This document shows positions 1 through 9,239 of a stretch of DNA of 43,074 nt, piece by piece. The position numbers and the translations under genes were made by a program. The notes under the pieces were generated by a model. The model saw nothing but the letters and a program-made list of their open reading frames with translations, did no database searches and was not told where the DNA came from. Position 1 is the stretch's first letter; every line of letters begins with the position of its first letter. This DNA comes from Alphaproteobacteria bacterium (GTDB taxonomy: Bacteria; Pseudomonadota; Alphaproteobacteria; Micavibrionales; UBA2020): contig JAPPOU010000095.1 in NCBI GenBank assembly GCA_028817795.1, positions 1 through 43,074 of the forward strand. Reading direction: 5' to 3'.

Positions 1-456
1 CCTCTGCGCATGATGGTCAAGGACGAAGTGCGCGCATTGGGCCGCGCACTGGGCGTGCCCGAAAAATTTATTGGCCGCCACCCCTTCCCCGGCCCCGGCC
101 TTGCCATCCGCATTCCGGGCGAAGTCACCGAAGAAAAACTGGCGATATTGCGCAAAGCCGATGCCATTTTTATTGGCGAGCTGCGCGACAGCGGCCTTTA
201 CGATGCAACATGGCAGGCCTTCGCCGTGCTGCTGCCCGTACGCACCGTGGGCGTGATGGGCGATGGCCGCACATACGACCATGTGCTCGCCCTCCGCGCC
301 GTCACCTCCGTCGACGGCATGACCGCCGACTACGCCGACCTGCCGCACGAATTTTTAGGCCGCTGCGCTGTAAGGATTGTGAACGAGGTGAAGGGGGTGA
401 ACCGCGTGGTATACGACATCACCAGCAAACCGCCGGGGACGATTGAGTGGGAATAA
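1..456 (+). CDS. guaA: GMP synthase (glutamine-hydrolysing), C-terminal part
   Basis: This is the C-terminal 151 residues of GMP synthase, cut by the left edge of the window. The enzyme aminates XMP to GMP in purine synthesis, and this portion belongs to the end of the ATP-pyrophosphatase domain and the dimerisation domain. Hallmark family segments are visible: [48 protein letters not shown], and the terminal [11 protein letters not shown] that ends almost all GuaA proteins. The frame is open to base 1, so the Met codons near position 10 are internal. The next gene starts a few bases downstream on the same strand. The identification is very secure. Confidence 0.97.
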   Translation, partial: PLRMMVKDEVRALGRALGVPEKFIGRHPFPGPGLAIRIPGEVTEEKLAILRKADAIFIGELRDSGLYDATWQAFAVLLPVRTVGVMGDGRTYDHVLALRAVTSVDGMTADYADLPHEFLGRCAVRIVNEVKGVNRVVYDITSKPPGTIEWE

Positions 457-460
457 AAGG

Positions 461-1210
461 ATGAAGTTGAAATACAAAAAACACGCCTTGCAATCTCTCG
501 CTTTTTTAAACGCAACGCTACTCTTCCAAGTCTTTTTTAAGCCCGTAACGACAGATTTTACACTGCAAGACTACTGGATCAGAGGTCTTGCAGATTGGTT
601 CACGGCGGGTGTTGGGCTGCACAAAATACCAATGTACGTACATATGTACCCACTGATGGGTGCTCTAGTTGCCTTATATGCTGCAAAAAAAGCCTACAGC
701 GCCAGCATAGTGACAGACAATAGGGAACGAGATTTTAGAAGGGAAGATATTGAACGCAAGGAATTCGCGTACCTAGGCACTTTAATTTATGAGCTTTGGG
801 AGCTAGACCATTCGCTCACAAACTTCCCCAGCAAGGACCTCAAAGAACATATTGACAGCAAGAATTTCTTGAAAATATCTGAGCATATAACAAAACCTAA
901 TAGCGAGTACTTTTTTATGCCCACCAGTTTAGATGCAGACTGGGACATACATTCGTGTATAGATACAGGCATCCTGCATATTATGTATCAACTTAGGACA
1001 AACATCAAACTTGCGGAATACTTTATAAATGAGGTAAGAAAATCTGGGCGCTTACTGAAGGATCAACACATAACTGATGAACTTACATTAAAAGTTTACG
1101 ATGTACTTTTAGAAGGCATTAATGGCATAAGACATAGATTTGATGAAATGGAAAAAATTTCATCAACCTTACAAGCAGCTATTCACAAAAAGTTTCCTCA
1201 ACTTTCTTAA
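461..1210 (+). CDS. Hypothetical membrane-anchored protein, AT-rich
   Basis: I do not recognise this 249-residue protein. The N-terminal ~75 residues hold two probable membrane segments (around LAFLNATLLFQVFF and MYPLMGALVALYAA). They are followed by a charged linker (NRERDFRREDIERKE) and a soluble, helical-looking remainder of ~170 residues. The frame opens earlier at a TTG inside the guaA end (443), but ATG at 461 is preferred; the AAAAGG before it is too close to be an ideal ribosome site. Base composition is clearly more AT-rich than guaA or the following genes, with many AAA, TTA and ATA codons, which suggests recent acquisition. It sits four bases after guaA and probably depends on read-through from it. 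Confidence 0.75.
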   Translation: MKLKYKKHALQSLAFLNATLLFQVFFKPVTTDFTLQDYWIRGLADWFTAGVGLHKIPMYVHMYPLMGALVALYAAKKAYSASIVTDNRERDFRREDIERKEFAYLGTLIYELWELDHSLTNFPSKDLKEHIDSKNFLKISEHITKPNSEYFFMPTSLDADWDIHSCIDTGILHIMYQLRTNIKLAEYFINEVRKSGRLLKDQHITDELTLKVYDVLLEGINGIRHRFDEMEKISSTLQAAIHKKFPQLS

Positions 1211-1232
1211 TGATGAGTTCTACCCCCCAGCT

Positions 1233-2252
1233 ATGAAACGATACGCTCTTTCTATCTCTCTCACCCTCCTCGCATTCATGTTTGCGGTGCCCGTACACAC
1301 CGCCCACGCCAACGCCAACACCCCCGTCTTCGAAAAAACCTACGAAGAATCCTTCCGCTATAAAATGCACGGCGTGGATTACGATAAAACTGCGGTGAAA
1401 AACTGGTATTTCGATGTCAAAACAGGAAAGATCGCCTTTATCACCGATGCAAAAGTGGAGGACATTCTTAAATCCACGGGATCAAAGCTGAACAACGGCT
1501 GGGGTCTGGTGAGTTACAGCCCGCTGGTTGCGCGTGGAGAGACATATCATGCGGATGATAAACACACCTATTACACGCCCATCTATTCCTTTGACGATGC
1601 GGGCCAGATGCTTGCCAAAAAAGTTTTCCAGAGCCGTTCCAGCGAGGCCAACTTCCTGAGCATCGCGCCGGATAGTTTTCTTGTCACCTACAGGCTTTCC
1701 GAAGATGGCACATACCGCACCAGCAAAGATTACCTTGATGTCGTCACCCCGCCCGGCATGGAAAGCAAGACATTCGAGATCAAGGACCCGAAAATAGCGC
1801 GGGCCTATGGCGGCACGGGCGATATGCTGGGGGAGGACAAGCTGGTTTTTTCAGATCAGGGCGGCGGGGAAGCAGGTGGCATTTATTTACATGATTTGCA
1901 AACGGGCAAATCGTCCCTTTTATTCTCCAGCGAGGATATTTTGGGAAGGCCTTCCTTTATGGCTCGCAATACTGTTTCAACTATCCGCGTCAGCGATAAC
2001 GAGCGCTATATGTTCCTTGGCATATCCCGCGATTCGCGTGGCCCCACCAGATGGGTTGCCTTTGTTGTTTATGACTTGGAAAAAGGGGAATTTGTTTTCT
2101 CGGAAAAGTTCGGGAACCGGGGCTTTTTTTCTTCCGGACACTTTTTAAGGGATGTCCGCCTTATCATGTTGCCCAACAACGAAGTGGGGGTTAGCTATAC
2201 CGATCAAAACGATCAAACCTATAACTTCGTCAAATATCGTTTCCATGATTAA
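1233..2252 (+). CDS. Hypothetical exported protein
   Basis: A 339-residue protein of unknown function with a clear Sec signal peptide: basic MKRY, a hydrophobic core to about residue 20, and an AHA cleavage site near residues 24-26. The frame extends upstream to 1140, but the ATG at 1233 places the signal peptide at the N-terminus and is the better start. The mature part is rich in short beta-like stretches with repeated D-x-G and Y-x-F/L patterns (YDLEKGEFVFSEKF, IYLHDLQTGKSSLLF). This resembles a beta-propeller or quinoprotein-like repeat fold, but that is an impression rather than a family match. It is likely periplasmic. GC content returns to the local norm, unlike the gene before it. Confidence 0.75.
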   Translation: MKRYALSISLTLLAFMFAVPVHTAHANANTPVFEKTYEESFRYKMHGVDYDKTAVKNWYFDVKTGKIAFITDAKVEDILKSTGSKLNNGWGLVSYSPLVARGETYHADDKHTYYTPIYSFDDAGQMLAKKVFQSRSSEANFLSIAPDSFLVTYRLSEDGTYRTSKDYLDVVTPPGMESKTFEIKDPKIARAYGGTGDMLGEDKLVFSDQGGGEAGGIYLHDLQTGKSSLLFSSEDILGRPSFMARNTVSTIRVSDNERYMFLGISRDSRGPTRWVAFVVYDLEKGEFVFSEKFGNRGFFSSGHFLRDVRLIMLPNNEVGVSYTDQNDQTYNFVKYRFHD

Positions 2253-2299
2253 CACGGCGGTTGTACAATAAAGTGAACAGCAACACCGAACAAGAACAC

Positions 2300-3376
2300 A
2301 TGAAAAACACCCCCACAAAAAAAACCCTCTTCTTTGGCCGCAAGAACTGTGCGGGGACGGAAAAGGGGCTGGCGTTGCTGGAAGCGCTGGGCTTTGACAT
2401 CACCGCAGTCATATCCGAAAAACGCGGGGAGAAAATGCCCGCCGTTGTCGAGAGTTGGGAAGGAGATTATATTTTCTGCTTTCGCAGCTTTTATATTTTG
2501 CGGAAACCCCTGTTGCAGCGCGCGCGTGTGGCAGCCATTAATTTCCACCCCGCCCCGCCCGAATATCCGGGCAGCGGGTGCATTAATTTTGCGCTGTATG
2601 AAAATGCAAGCAACTATGGCGCGACAGCACATATCATGGATGAAAAAATCGACAGCGGCGCCATTATAAAATGCGCCCGGTTCCCCATTCTGCCTGCAGA
2701 TACGGTGGCCCGCCTTTTGCCTCGCGCACATGAAAGCCTTGCGGAGCTGTTTTCAGATGTAATCCACGGCATCGCCAAAGGTGGGCAAGGTTATATTCAT
2801 CACGCCATTTCCACCGCCGCCCACGAAAAATGGCGCGGCACGGCGCGGAAAATGGCGGAACTGAATGCGCTGCAGGAAATCACTACCGATACCAGCCCTA
2901 ATGAAGTGGAACGCCGTATCCGCGCCGTCCATACCGATGCCTTTCCGCTTTATATAATGGAGAACGGAAAAAAAACAGACCTCTCCCCCGCTGCCGCACG
3001 CGCCCTTGCAAGAAAAAAAAACGTGCCTGAGGAAAGCACAGCCGCATTTATAAAATCTGTCATCCACGATTTATCAAGTGCTGGAAAAGCATATAAAGAC
3101 TACATGGCCAAGGACCGCACCTATGCCCAAGCGCAGGTGATTAAACGGCATAACGCGGCCCTGCTGCAACGTATTGCAGATAACAAAAGCTTAATTCCGG
3201 CCAATCTAACCAAAGATTTCACCAAACTGGAAACGCACCTACATGCATGGTGCACGCAGTGGAACACCCTCGACCGCGCAAAATCCCATGCACCGCACGA
3301 TGTTTTCACCTTTGAAACCGCCATAAAATTCCCGCAAGAAGCGGAAAAAAGGATAAAGGCGTTTCAGGCAGATTGA
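2300..3376 (+). CDS. Formyltransferase-fold protein (Fmt/ArnA-like)
   Basis: The N-terminal ~150 residues carry the 10-formyl-THF transferase signature: INFHPAPPEYPGSG followed by YGATAHIMDEKIDSGAII. The catalytic Asn-His-Asp triad is visible as N81, H83 and D118. A segment VERRIRAVHTDAFPLYI resembles the start of the C-terminal domain of methionyl-tRNA or sugar formyltransferases. The last ~120 residues are helical and charged and do not look like canonical Fmt. A small-molecule or sugar N-formyltransferase is therefore likelier than the housekeeping fmt gene. The chosen start is ATG 2300; the frame opens with TTG at 2261. It converges with the downstream transporter, and the two 3' ends overlap by 13 bases. 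Confidence 0.82.
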   Translation: MKNTPTKKTLFFGRKNCAGTEKGLALLEALGFDITAVISEKRGEKMPAVVESWEGDYIFCFRSFYILRKPLLQRARVAAINFHPAPPEYPGSGCINFALYENASNYGATAHIMDEKIDSGAIIKCARFPILPADTVARLLPRAHESLAELFSDVIHGIAKGGQGYIHHAISTAAHEKWRGTARKMAELNALQEITTDTSPNEVERRIRAVHTDAFPLYIMENGKKTDLSPAAARALARKKNVPEESTAAFIKSVIHDLSSAGKAYKDYMAKDRTYAQAQVIKRHNAALLQRIADNKSLIPANLTKDFTKLETHLHAWCTQWNTLDRAKSHAPHDVFTFETAIKFPQEAEKRIKAFQAD

Positions 3377-4491
3377 CTACTCCGCCCCACCCCCCAATAA
3401 ACCCCAACCATTACCACAACAAACACCCCGCACAACCCCGCACGGCCCAGCATATCCAGCGCGGCGCCCGCAACAGGGTCGCACACCGTATGCCCGACCA
3501 AATAGGCCAGCGCGGCCACTTGCAAAGCGGTTGATCTTTTTTCAGGGTAGGCTTTGCAGATATATCCATCCCCTACCACAGACAAAGCCGCCATCAGCCC
3601 GCCAAGGATAAAGAGCACAATGCCGATCACGGCAATGTGGTTAAACAATGGCAGAACGGCAAAGCATAGGCCGCCAAGCACGGCAAACACCGTGACGGCG
3701 TGGCGGGTATTTTTATCCTGCAACCCTGCCAACGGGTATTGCAGCAGCACCGCGCCCAGCATTAAAATATTATAGCTTTGCAGGGAAAACCCTTCGGAAA
3801 ACCCGGCATCCAAATGCATGGTGATGACAAAATAATAAAACGTTTCCCCAAGCACACCACATAGTGCACAGAGAAACACGGCACGCCATGCCGATTGTAT
3901 AAACTGCCACAGGTTTTTCAGGCTGGTTTTGCCTGTGACCCCATCAGCCTCTATCCGGAATTTGGCAAAGGAACACAGGAAAATACAAACATAAAAAAAC
4001 GCCATCAGGAAAAACACAGCCTGCAACGACAAAAACTGTACCAGCGTTACCCCCACCATATTCCCCGCGCAGAGCATGATGTATTTGAGGGAGAATAAAC
4101 GCATCAACGTTTTATCCTCTGCCCCTTTGGCCATTTTTAAACGTATGCCGTGATAAAAATGCGTATGCGCCAGCCCTGCAATGGCGGCAAAGGCGAGCCA
4201 GAAGGCATAGCTGTCATGCAACCACCCTGCCGTCACAGCCACCAACGCCATGCCCGCCCCGAACCACCGAAAAAACGCGGGGCGAATGGTATAGGGCGCA
4301 GTGCGGCCCAAAAACAAATACGCCATGACCGCCGCTGCGCCACCCGTAAAGAAGATCACGGCAAGGTCAAAGCCTGTCCACCCCTGCCTGTCCGCCACCA
4401 GCGAGACACCCGACAGGTAAATGCCGATATTGACGGCCAAAAACAGCACCATCAAAAGCGGAAGAAAAACGGTTTTACCCAGCGCCCACAC
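3364..4491 (-). CDS. MFS-like multi-pass transporter
   Basis: A 375-residue, strongly hydrophobic protein with about ten to twelve membrane segments, starting with VFLPLLMVLFLAVNIGIYLSG. Size, segment number and glycine-rich short loops (GGLMAALSVVGDGYI, LVGHTVCDPVAGAALDMLG) fit the major facilitator superfamily, but no substrate-specific motif is evident. The start is a GTG at 4491, supported by a strong Shine-Dalgarno GGAGGG eight bases upstream on the minus strand. It runs convergently with the formyltransferase gene. It has no obvious operon partner: the region behind its start is an AT-rich spacer shared divergently with trpS. Confidence 0.75.
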   Translation of the reverse strand: MWALGKTVFLPLLMVLFLAVNIGIYLSGVSLVADRQGWTGFDLAVIFFTGGAAAVMAYLFLGRTAPYTIRPAFFRWFGAGMALVAVTAGWLHDSYAFWLAFAAIAGLAHTHFYHGIRLKMAKGAEDKTLMRLFSLKYIMLCAGNMVGVTLVQFLSLQAVFFLMAFFYVCIFLCSFAKFRIEADGVTGKTSLKNLWQFIQSAWRAVFLCALCGVLGETFYYFVITMHLDAGFSEGFSLQSYNILMLGAVLLQYPLAGLQDKNTRHAVTVFAVLGGLCFAVLPLFNHIAVIGIVLFILGGLMAALSVVGDGYICKAYPEKRSTALQVAALAYLVGHTVCDPVAGAALDMLGRAGLCGVFVVVMVGVYWGVGRSSQSA

Positions 4492-4628
4492 GCAAAAAGC
4501 CCTCCACGGCCCACAGAAGTTATGAGCATATCATTAAATATCAATTATTTACAATATTACACCGCCCGCTTTATCATGAGGGCAAACGTGCTATAACTAT
4601 GGCCTTGTCTAGAAACGGGAATACAAAA

Positions 4629-5681
4629 ATGTCGCAAAAAATCCTCCTGACCGGTGACCGCCCCACGGGCAAACTGCATTTGGGACACTATGTCGGCACG
4701 CTGAAAAACCGCGTGAAGCTGCAGCACGATTACAAAACATATTTAATTATCGCCGATCTGCACATGCTGACGACCAAGAATACCAAGGAAGATATCGACG
4801 CCGTCACGCAAAACGCCTGTGACATGGTGCTGGATTATCTGGCGGTAGGGATTGATCCTGCTGTCTCCACGCCCTATCTGCAATCCGCTATTCCAGAAGT
4901 GTGCGAGATCAACACGCTGTTCCAAAACCTTGTGACCGTGCCACGGCTTGAACGCCTGCCCAGCCTGAAGGACATGGTGCGCGACAGCAATAAAGATGAA
5001 ATGCCCTATGGCCTGTTGGGGTATCCTGTTTTGCAATCCGCCGATATTTTATGCGTGAAGGGCAACGTGGTGCCCGTGGGCAAAGATAACCTTGCGCATG
5101 TCGAGATTACGCGTGAAATTGCGCGCCGCTTTAACCACCTCTATGGTGATTTTTTCCCGGAGCCGGAAGCGCTGGTAGGCGAAGTGCCCACACTGGTCGG
5201 CACGGATGGCGATGCGAAAATGAGCAAAAGCCTCAACAACGCGATTTTCCTGAGCGATGATACGGCCGCCGTGAAAAAGAAAGTCATGTCGATGTTCACC
5301 GACCCCAACCGTTTAACCGCCGATACCCCCGGCACGGTTGAAGGCAACCCTGTGTTTATTTACCACGATGCCTTTAACACCAACAAAGCCGAGGTCGAGG
5401 ATTTAAAAACCCGCTACCGCGCCGGAAAGGTCGGCGATGTCGAGGTGAAGGAAAAGCTCATCACCGCGATTGAAGAGGTTTTAAACCCCATGCGCGAAAC
5501 CCGCGCGAAATACGAATCGCAATCAGGTCTTCTGGAAGAAATTATCCTCGACGGCACCGCCACGGTGCGCGAAATCGTCAAGCAAACTGTTTTCGACATG
5601 CGCAAGCAAATGGGCCTTGCCGCCATTACGACCCGGATGCGCCGCCGGGTGGAGAAACGGAAGAAGGCGAAGACGGGGTGA
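4629..5681 (+). CDS. trpS: Tryptophanyl-tRNA synthetase
   Basis: Charges tRNA-Trp with tryptophan in the cytoplasm. This is a class Ic synthetase of 350 residues, the usual bacterial length. The ATP-binding HIGH motif is HLGH at residues 17-20, within GDRPTGKLHLGHYVG. The KMSKS loop is exact at residues 197-201 (GDAKMSKSLNN). DLHMLTT and the LGYPVLQSADIL segment are also typical of TrpS. ATG 4629 is chosen because it puts the ILLTGDRPTG strand at the expected distance from the N-terminus; the frame opens ten codons earlier at 4599. It ends with a very basic tail (RMRRRVEKRKKAKTG). It converges tightly with the next gene, five bases away. Confidence 0.96.
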   Translation: MSQKILLTGDRPTGKLHLGHYVGTLKNRVKLQHDYKTYLIIADLHMLTTKNTKEDIDAVTQNACDMVLDYLAVGIDPAVSTPYLQSAIPEVCEINTLFQNLVTVPRLERLPSLKDMVRDSNKDEMPYGLLGYPVLQSADILCVKGNVVPVGKDNLAHVEITREIARRFNHLYGDFFPEPEALVGEVPTLVGTDGDAKMSKSLNNAIFLSDDTAAVKKKVMSMFTDPNRLTADTPGTVEGNPVFIYHDAFNTNKAEVEDLKTRYRAGKVGDVEVKEKLITAIEEVLNPMRETRAKYESQSGLLEEIILDGTATVREIVKQTVFDMRKQMGLAAITTRMRRRVEKRKKAKTG

Positions 5682-5686
5682 GTTTA

Positions 5687-6688
5687 TTACTCCGCATCCT
5701 CCAGAACCACAGATGAAACCCTCATCTCAATATTGCCTGAATAATCAATTTTCAGAGCACTCACTCTTCCGGTAAACTCAACAGAAGCACCTTCGTTAAG
5801 GCGAACCGCGTCTTTTTTTCTTACTTCAAAAACAACCGTGTTTCTTTGCGAAAGTCGCTGCTGAGAAGAATATTCCTGTATTGCTATCATAGGCACAGGC
5901 ACCTTCAGCGTCACGACTGCAAAATTTGGTAAGTAAGCACTTCTGACAGAGGAAACAACACCAGTATCCCGCACCAGCTTTCCTTCAACCCCCTTTTTCA
6001 ACTCTTCCGTTTGCAAAGAGGTCCGCTGTTTTGTAAATGGAAGCAATAATTCAATATAGCTTTGGGATTTCTTTATTTCGTCTTCTGAATACACCGTCGT
6101 AGAAAGCTCATCTTCCAAAAGCGGCACGAAACGATTTGCTGTCGTATTTTTCTGTGCCACCCTGTATTCTTTCGCCCATTTTTCTGCTCGCTTTACTGAC
6201 TGATGCTCTTCATAAGCATTTCCCGCCAGCGCTACCAAACCAACAATAGCCACGGCAGACAGGTAATATTTTTTGGGGGCACGCTTTAATACTCCAGCCT
6301 TACCCCACACCCAAACAACGGGAGCCGGAAGACCATCAAACGACATGACCTGCAACGCAAAAACGGCAAAGAAAAGAAACGGGAGATACACCAATTCATT
6401 CAATTGCCTTTCTGCCAAAAATAAAGACAGAAGCAACGCACAAAATAAAAAATAAGCGCCCCACACCCATCTTCCAACTTTCACGCCATGCGTCATCCAC
6501 TTCCAACCCCAAACACTCCAAACAGGCAAGGTCACAAAAGCCAAGGAGAACAAACGAACAAAAATGCCGCCATCAAAAACTTCATCGTAAAAATGTTCGG
6601 CCATGGGCAATGACAAGAAAAACCATATAACAGTCACCACCAAAGGCAGCCTGGAAACGTCAACGCAACCTTCTTTATCACGCGCCAT
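5687..6688 (-). CDS. Hypothetical membrane protein of ABC transporter operon
   Basis: A 333-residue protein with four or five N-terminal membrane segments (residues ~12 to ~155) followed by a soluble C-terminal half. The soluble part includes a helical region (KRAEKWAKEYRVAQKN) and a closing beta-rich part (VEFTGRVSALKIDYSGNIEM) that resembles an OB-type barrel. The family is not recognised. Its ATG lies inside the end of the upstream permease gene (11-base overlap), indicating translational coupling. It is therefore the third gene of a leftward operon with the ABC ATPase and permease, and is presumably an accessory or regulatory membrane subunit. Its base composition is more AT-rich than that of its operon partners. 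Confidence 0.75.
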   Translation of the reverse strand: MARDKEGCVDVSRLPLVVTVIWFFLSLPMAEHFYDEVFDGGIFVRLFSLAFVTLPVWSVWGWKWMTHGVKVGRWVWGAYFLFCALLLSLFLAERQLNELVYLPFLFFAVFALQVMSFDGLPAPVVWVWGKAGVLKRAPKKYYLSAVAIVGLVALAGNAYEEHQSVKRAEKWAKEYRVAQKNTTANRFVPLLEDELSTTVYSEDEIKKSQSYIELLLPFTKQRTSLQTEELKKGVEGKLVRDTGVVSSVRSAYLPNFAVVTLKVPVPMIAIQEYSSQQRLSQRNTVVFEVRKKDAVRLNEGASVEFTGRVSALKIDYSGNIEMRVSSVVLEDAE

Positions 6689-8174
6689 GCCCGACTCTTC
6701 CTTTCACCAAAACATTCCGCCACCACAGCGCCAGCAAAGCGATCTGTACCAACACCGGCACAAAAACACCGACATCCAGCGAAAGTGATGGATAATACCA
6801 GCTCATCACGTCCGTGATTTTATCGATCTTGTCGCCAAACGTTCCTTTGCGCAGGTATTTTTCAACGGCATTGGCCAGATCGCTCGCCGAAAACACGCTG
6901 TTCAGCAGCAGCATATGCACTGTCGGCAACAAACCGTAAATCACCAGATAGTACAGCACAAACCCGAACCGCGCCGTTTTTGCGGACAGGCGGAAGATCA
7001 GGTGCATCACAATGCCATCCCGCACAGCAAATAAAAACATTGTGGCGGACAGCACAATGGCATGCAGCGCCTTATCATCGCTCTCTGTACGATGGGCGTG
7101 CCATGCCAGCCAGGACATCACAGCCATGCACGCAAGGCTTGCCGCTGCCGCCGTCACCCATGACGGCGCCCCCTGAAGAGCGCCGCGCCAGTTTCTGCCA
7201 CGTATACGCGCCGCAAAGCGGCCAAGCTTTTGCCAATCATCCGCCTCTTTTATCATCGCGCCATAAGCCGCCACCAACATCATCAAATAAACCATGAAAG
7301 CGGCAACAATCTGCTCTGTGGGGCTTTTAACAGTCATAAACCCAATGCTATACCCGGCAATCAACAAAGCTGTGAGCGTCCAGCCCACAGGCCAAACGGG
7401 ATACATCAGCTCAATACGCATCATCCGGTAAATACCGTAGAAAATAAGGAGCGCGAAAAAGAGCAGCGTGAAGACCATAAAATCTTCGCGCATGTATTCA
7501 GCGCTAAACCACGTCACAAGTTTATTGTACCTGTAAAGCCCTTCCGTCCCCAGACGGCCACGCAGCAAGCCCTCCATAACAAACTGGTGCAGCGTAAACG
7601 ACGTAAACAACCCTACCAGCAAAGGCAAGTTCGCTTTTGGCAGGCGCGATTTCTTTTTTTCCTTGATGGCGGCAGACAAATCCGCAAAGCTCAGCAGGAA
7701 AGCAACGCCCTGCCCGACAACACCGATCATGAACATGAAAAACACGATATAAGCCGTTTGTTCGAGCGTCGCACCGGTACTCGACTTCCACCCCGAAAAA
7801 CCCCTGAGCGGGAAGGTATAGGCAAAGATCGCCAGTGTCGCGAGGCCCGCATACCATGTATACGACACCACGCCAAAAAACTTGCCAAAAGCCAGATGGC
7901 AGGGCGACATCGCCGACATGCGTTGTAAATCCCATGTCCGGCTTTTCACTTCGTCCTGTACAGCCGTGCCTGCCTCGTAAATACCCCAGACATAGAAAAC
8001 AAGGTAGAAGATGACAGTCATAAGACCATTAATAGCCGTTTCTGGGTTATCTACATCTGTCTTGGAGGCAATAAAGCACAACATCGCCAAAACAAAGGGG
8101 ACAGACACAAGATGTAATGTAGAAAACTTCTGCCACAAATTGCGGTGCAGTTCAGGACTGATAAAATAGCGCAT
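6678..8174 (-). CDS. ABC-2 type transporter permease
   Basis: A 498-residue integral membrane protein with roughly ten to twelve hydrophobic segments. The N-terminal segment pattern, with a cytoplasmic loop EAGTAVQDEVKSRTWDLQRM, matches ABC-2 permeases: the E-x-x-x-G-T-x-x-x-x-x-x-S-R-x-W theme is the usual coupling region after the second helix. It starts one base after the ATPase stop codon and overlaps the following accessory gene, so the three form one operon. It would be the membrane channel of an exporter whose substrate cannot be inferred. The second half has extra helices compared with a minimal six-helix ABC-2 permease, suggesting a fused double-length permease. Confidence 0.85.
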   Translation of the reverse strand: MRYFISPELHRNLWQKFSTLHLVSVPFVLAMLCFIASKTDVDNPETAINGLMTVIFYLVFYVWGIYEAGTAVQDEVKSRTWDLQRMSAMSPCHLAFGKFFGVVSYTWYAGLATLAIFAYTFPLRGFSGWKSSTGATLEQTAYIVFFMFMIGVVGQGVAFLLSFADLSAAIKEKKKSRLPKANLPLLVGLFTSFTLHQFVMEGLLRGRLGTEGLYRYNKLVTWFSAEYMREDFMVFTLLFFALLIFYGIYRMMRIELMYPVWPVGWTLTALLIAGYSIGFMTVKSPTEQIVAAFMVYLMMLVAAYGAMIKEADDWQKLGRFAARIRGRNWRGALQGAPSWVTAAAASLACMAVMSWLAWHAHRTESDDKALHAIVLSATMFLFAVRDGIVMHLIFRLSAKTARFGFVLYYLVIYGLLPTVHMLLLNSVFSASDLANAVEKYLRKGTFGDKIDKITDVMSWYYPSLSLDVGVFVPVLVQIALLALWWRNVLVKGRVGHGA

Positions 8175-8175
8175 T

Positions 8176-9108
8176 TTATTTTTTCTCCGCAGATTGTGTG
8201 GAAATGTTCATATAGGCATCGTACAAACGGTGTGCCGCCGCCTCAAAGGACAAAACGGGAATATCGGCAGCCACCAAAGCTTTGAGAAAAGCGCGTTGTT
8301 CTTCATCACTCCCGGCATAAGCGCACAGGATAATGCCTTCTTCTATCCGCACCTCAGAAACATGGGGCTGTTTAGATACAAAATCCATATGCGCTTCCGT
8401 CACCTCTGCAATAACAATACGCAATGTCTTGACTGCACGTGCCGAGAAATCCTTGAGCGTCACGTGTTCCGACATTTTGCCGTCACGAATGACCAGCATC
8501 GCCGTACAATAATCCTCCAGCTCGTTCAGGATGTGGGAGGATACGATAATGGTTTTTCCCGTATGCCTGAGGCGTCGCATCAGGCGCGACAAGCCTATGC
8601 GCGCTTCGGGGTCCATGCCCGACGCAGGCTCATCCAAAATCAGGACCTTGGGATCATGGATCAGCGCCATCGCAATACCCAGCCGCTGGCGATAGCCACG
8701 TGACAAATCGCCTGCCTTTTTCTCCAGCATATCGACAAGCTCTGTTTGTTCCGCAACGGCATCAATTGTCTTCGCAATCTTCCCCGCCGGCAGGTTCTGG
8801 CTCCATGCCGCATAAGTCAGGCACTGCCGTACCGACAACGCATCGTAAAGGCCAAAAAAGTCGGAAAGATAGCCGCACATCGCATGGACGGCACGCGGGT
8901 CTTCCTCTACATTCACGCCATTCATGATAATTTTCCCGCTTTGCGGTTGGTCCAGCGCCACCAAACAACGCATCAAGGTCGTCTTCCCCGCGCCGTTCGG
9001 CCCGACCAGCGCCACCACGCTGCCCTCAGGGATGGAAAAGCTCACATCATCCAGCGCCTTTTTGCCCGGATATTCAAACGTCACGTTCTGCACTTCGATA
9101 AAAGCCAT
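8176..9108 (-). CDS. ABC transporter ATP-binding protein
   Basis: Cytoplasmic ATPase of an ABC-2 type exporter, 310 residues. All nucleotide-binding motifs are visible: Walker A GPNGAGKTT, ABC signature LSRGYRQR, Walker B VLILDEPASGMDP, and the switch histidine in SSHILNELE. A C-terminal extension of ~90 residues (EAHMDFVSKQPHVSEVRIEEG onward) matches the accessory domain seen in CcmA/NodI-like ABC-2 ATPases. ATG 9108 follows a good Shine-Dalgarno GGAGAG; the frame is open further upstream but without support. It is the first gene of the leftward ATPase-permease-accessory operon. A divergent lipid kinase gene lies 131 bases away. Confidence 0.93.
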   Translation of the reverse strand: MAFIEVQNVTFEYPGKKALDDVSFSIPEGSVVALVGPNGAGKTTLMRCLVALDQPQSGKIIMNGVNVEEDPRAVHAMCGYLSDFFGLYDALSVRQCLTYAAWSQNLPAGKIAKTIDAVAEQTELVDMLEKKAGDLSRGYRQRLGIAMALIHDPKVLILDEPASGMDPEARIGLSRLMRRLRHTGKTIIVSSHILNELEDYCTAMLVIRDGKMSEHVTLKDFSARAVKTLRIVIAEVTEAHMDFVSKQPHVSEVRIEEGIILCAYAGSDEEQRAFLKALVAADIPVLSFEAAAHRLYDAYMNISTQSAEKK

Positions 9109-9187
9109 GCTCTCTCCTGTATTCATGCGCAGAAAGTGTAACAGAAACGGGCAGATAGCAGGACAGGAAAGCAATAAAAACACAGAG

Positions 9188-9216
9188 TTGATTTTTCGGA
9201 ATACTTCATGTATATA
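9188..9216 (+). promoter_or_regulatory. Sigma-70-like promoter for the lipid kinase gene
   Basis: TTGATT (9188-9193), a 17-base spacer and TATATA (9211-9216) give a near-consensus promoter pointing at the gene starting at 9240. Transcription would begin about 9223, leaving a short leader that contains the AGAGAGG ribosome site. Confidence 0.55.
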
Positions 9217-9239
9217 TATGCAAAACAAAGAGAGGCCCC

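Noticed and set aside
7230..7928. 232-codon plus-strand frame inside the ABC permease gene
   Set aside because: Basic, low-complexity antisense shadow of a clear membrane protein gene.
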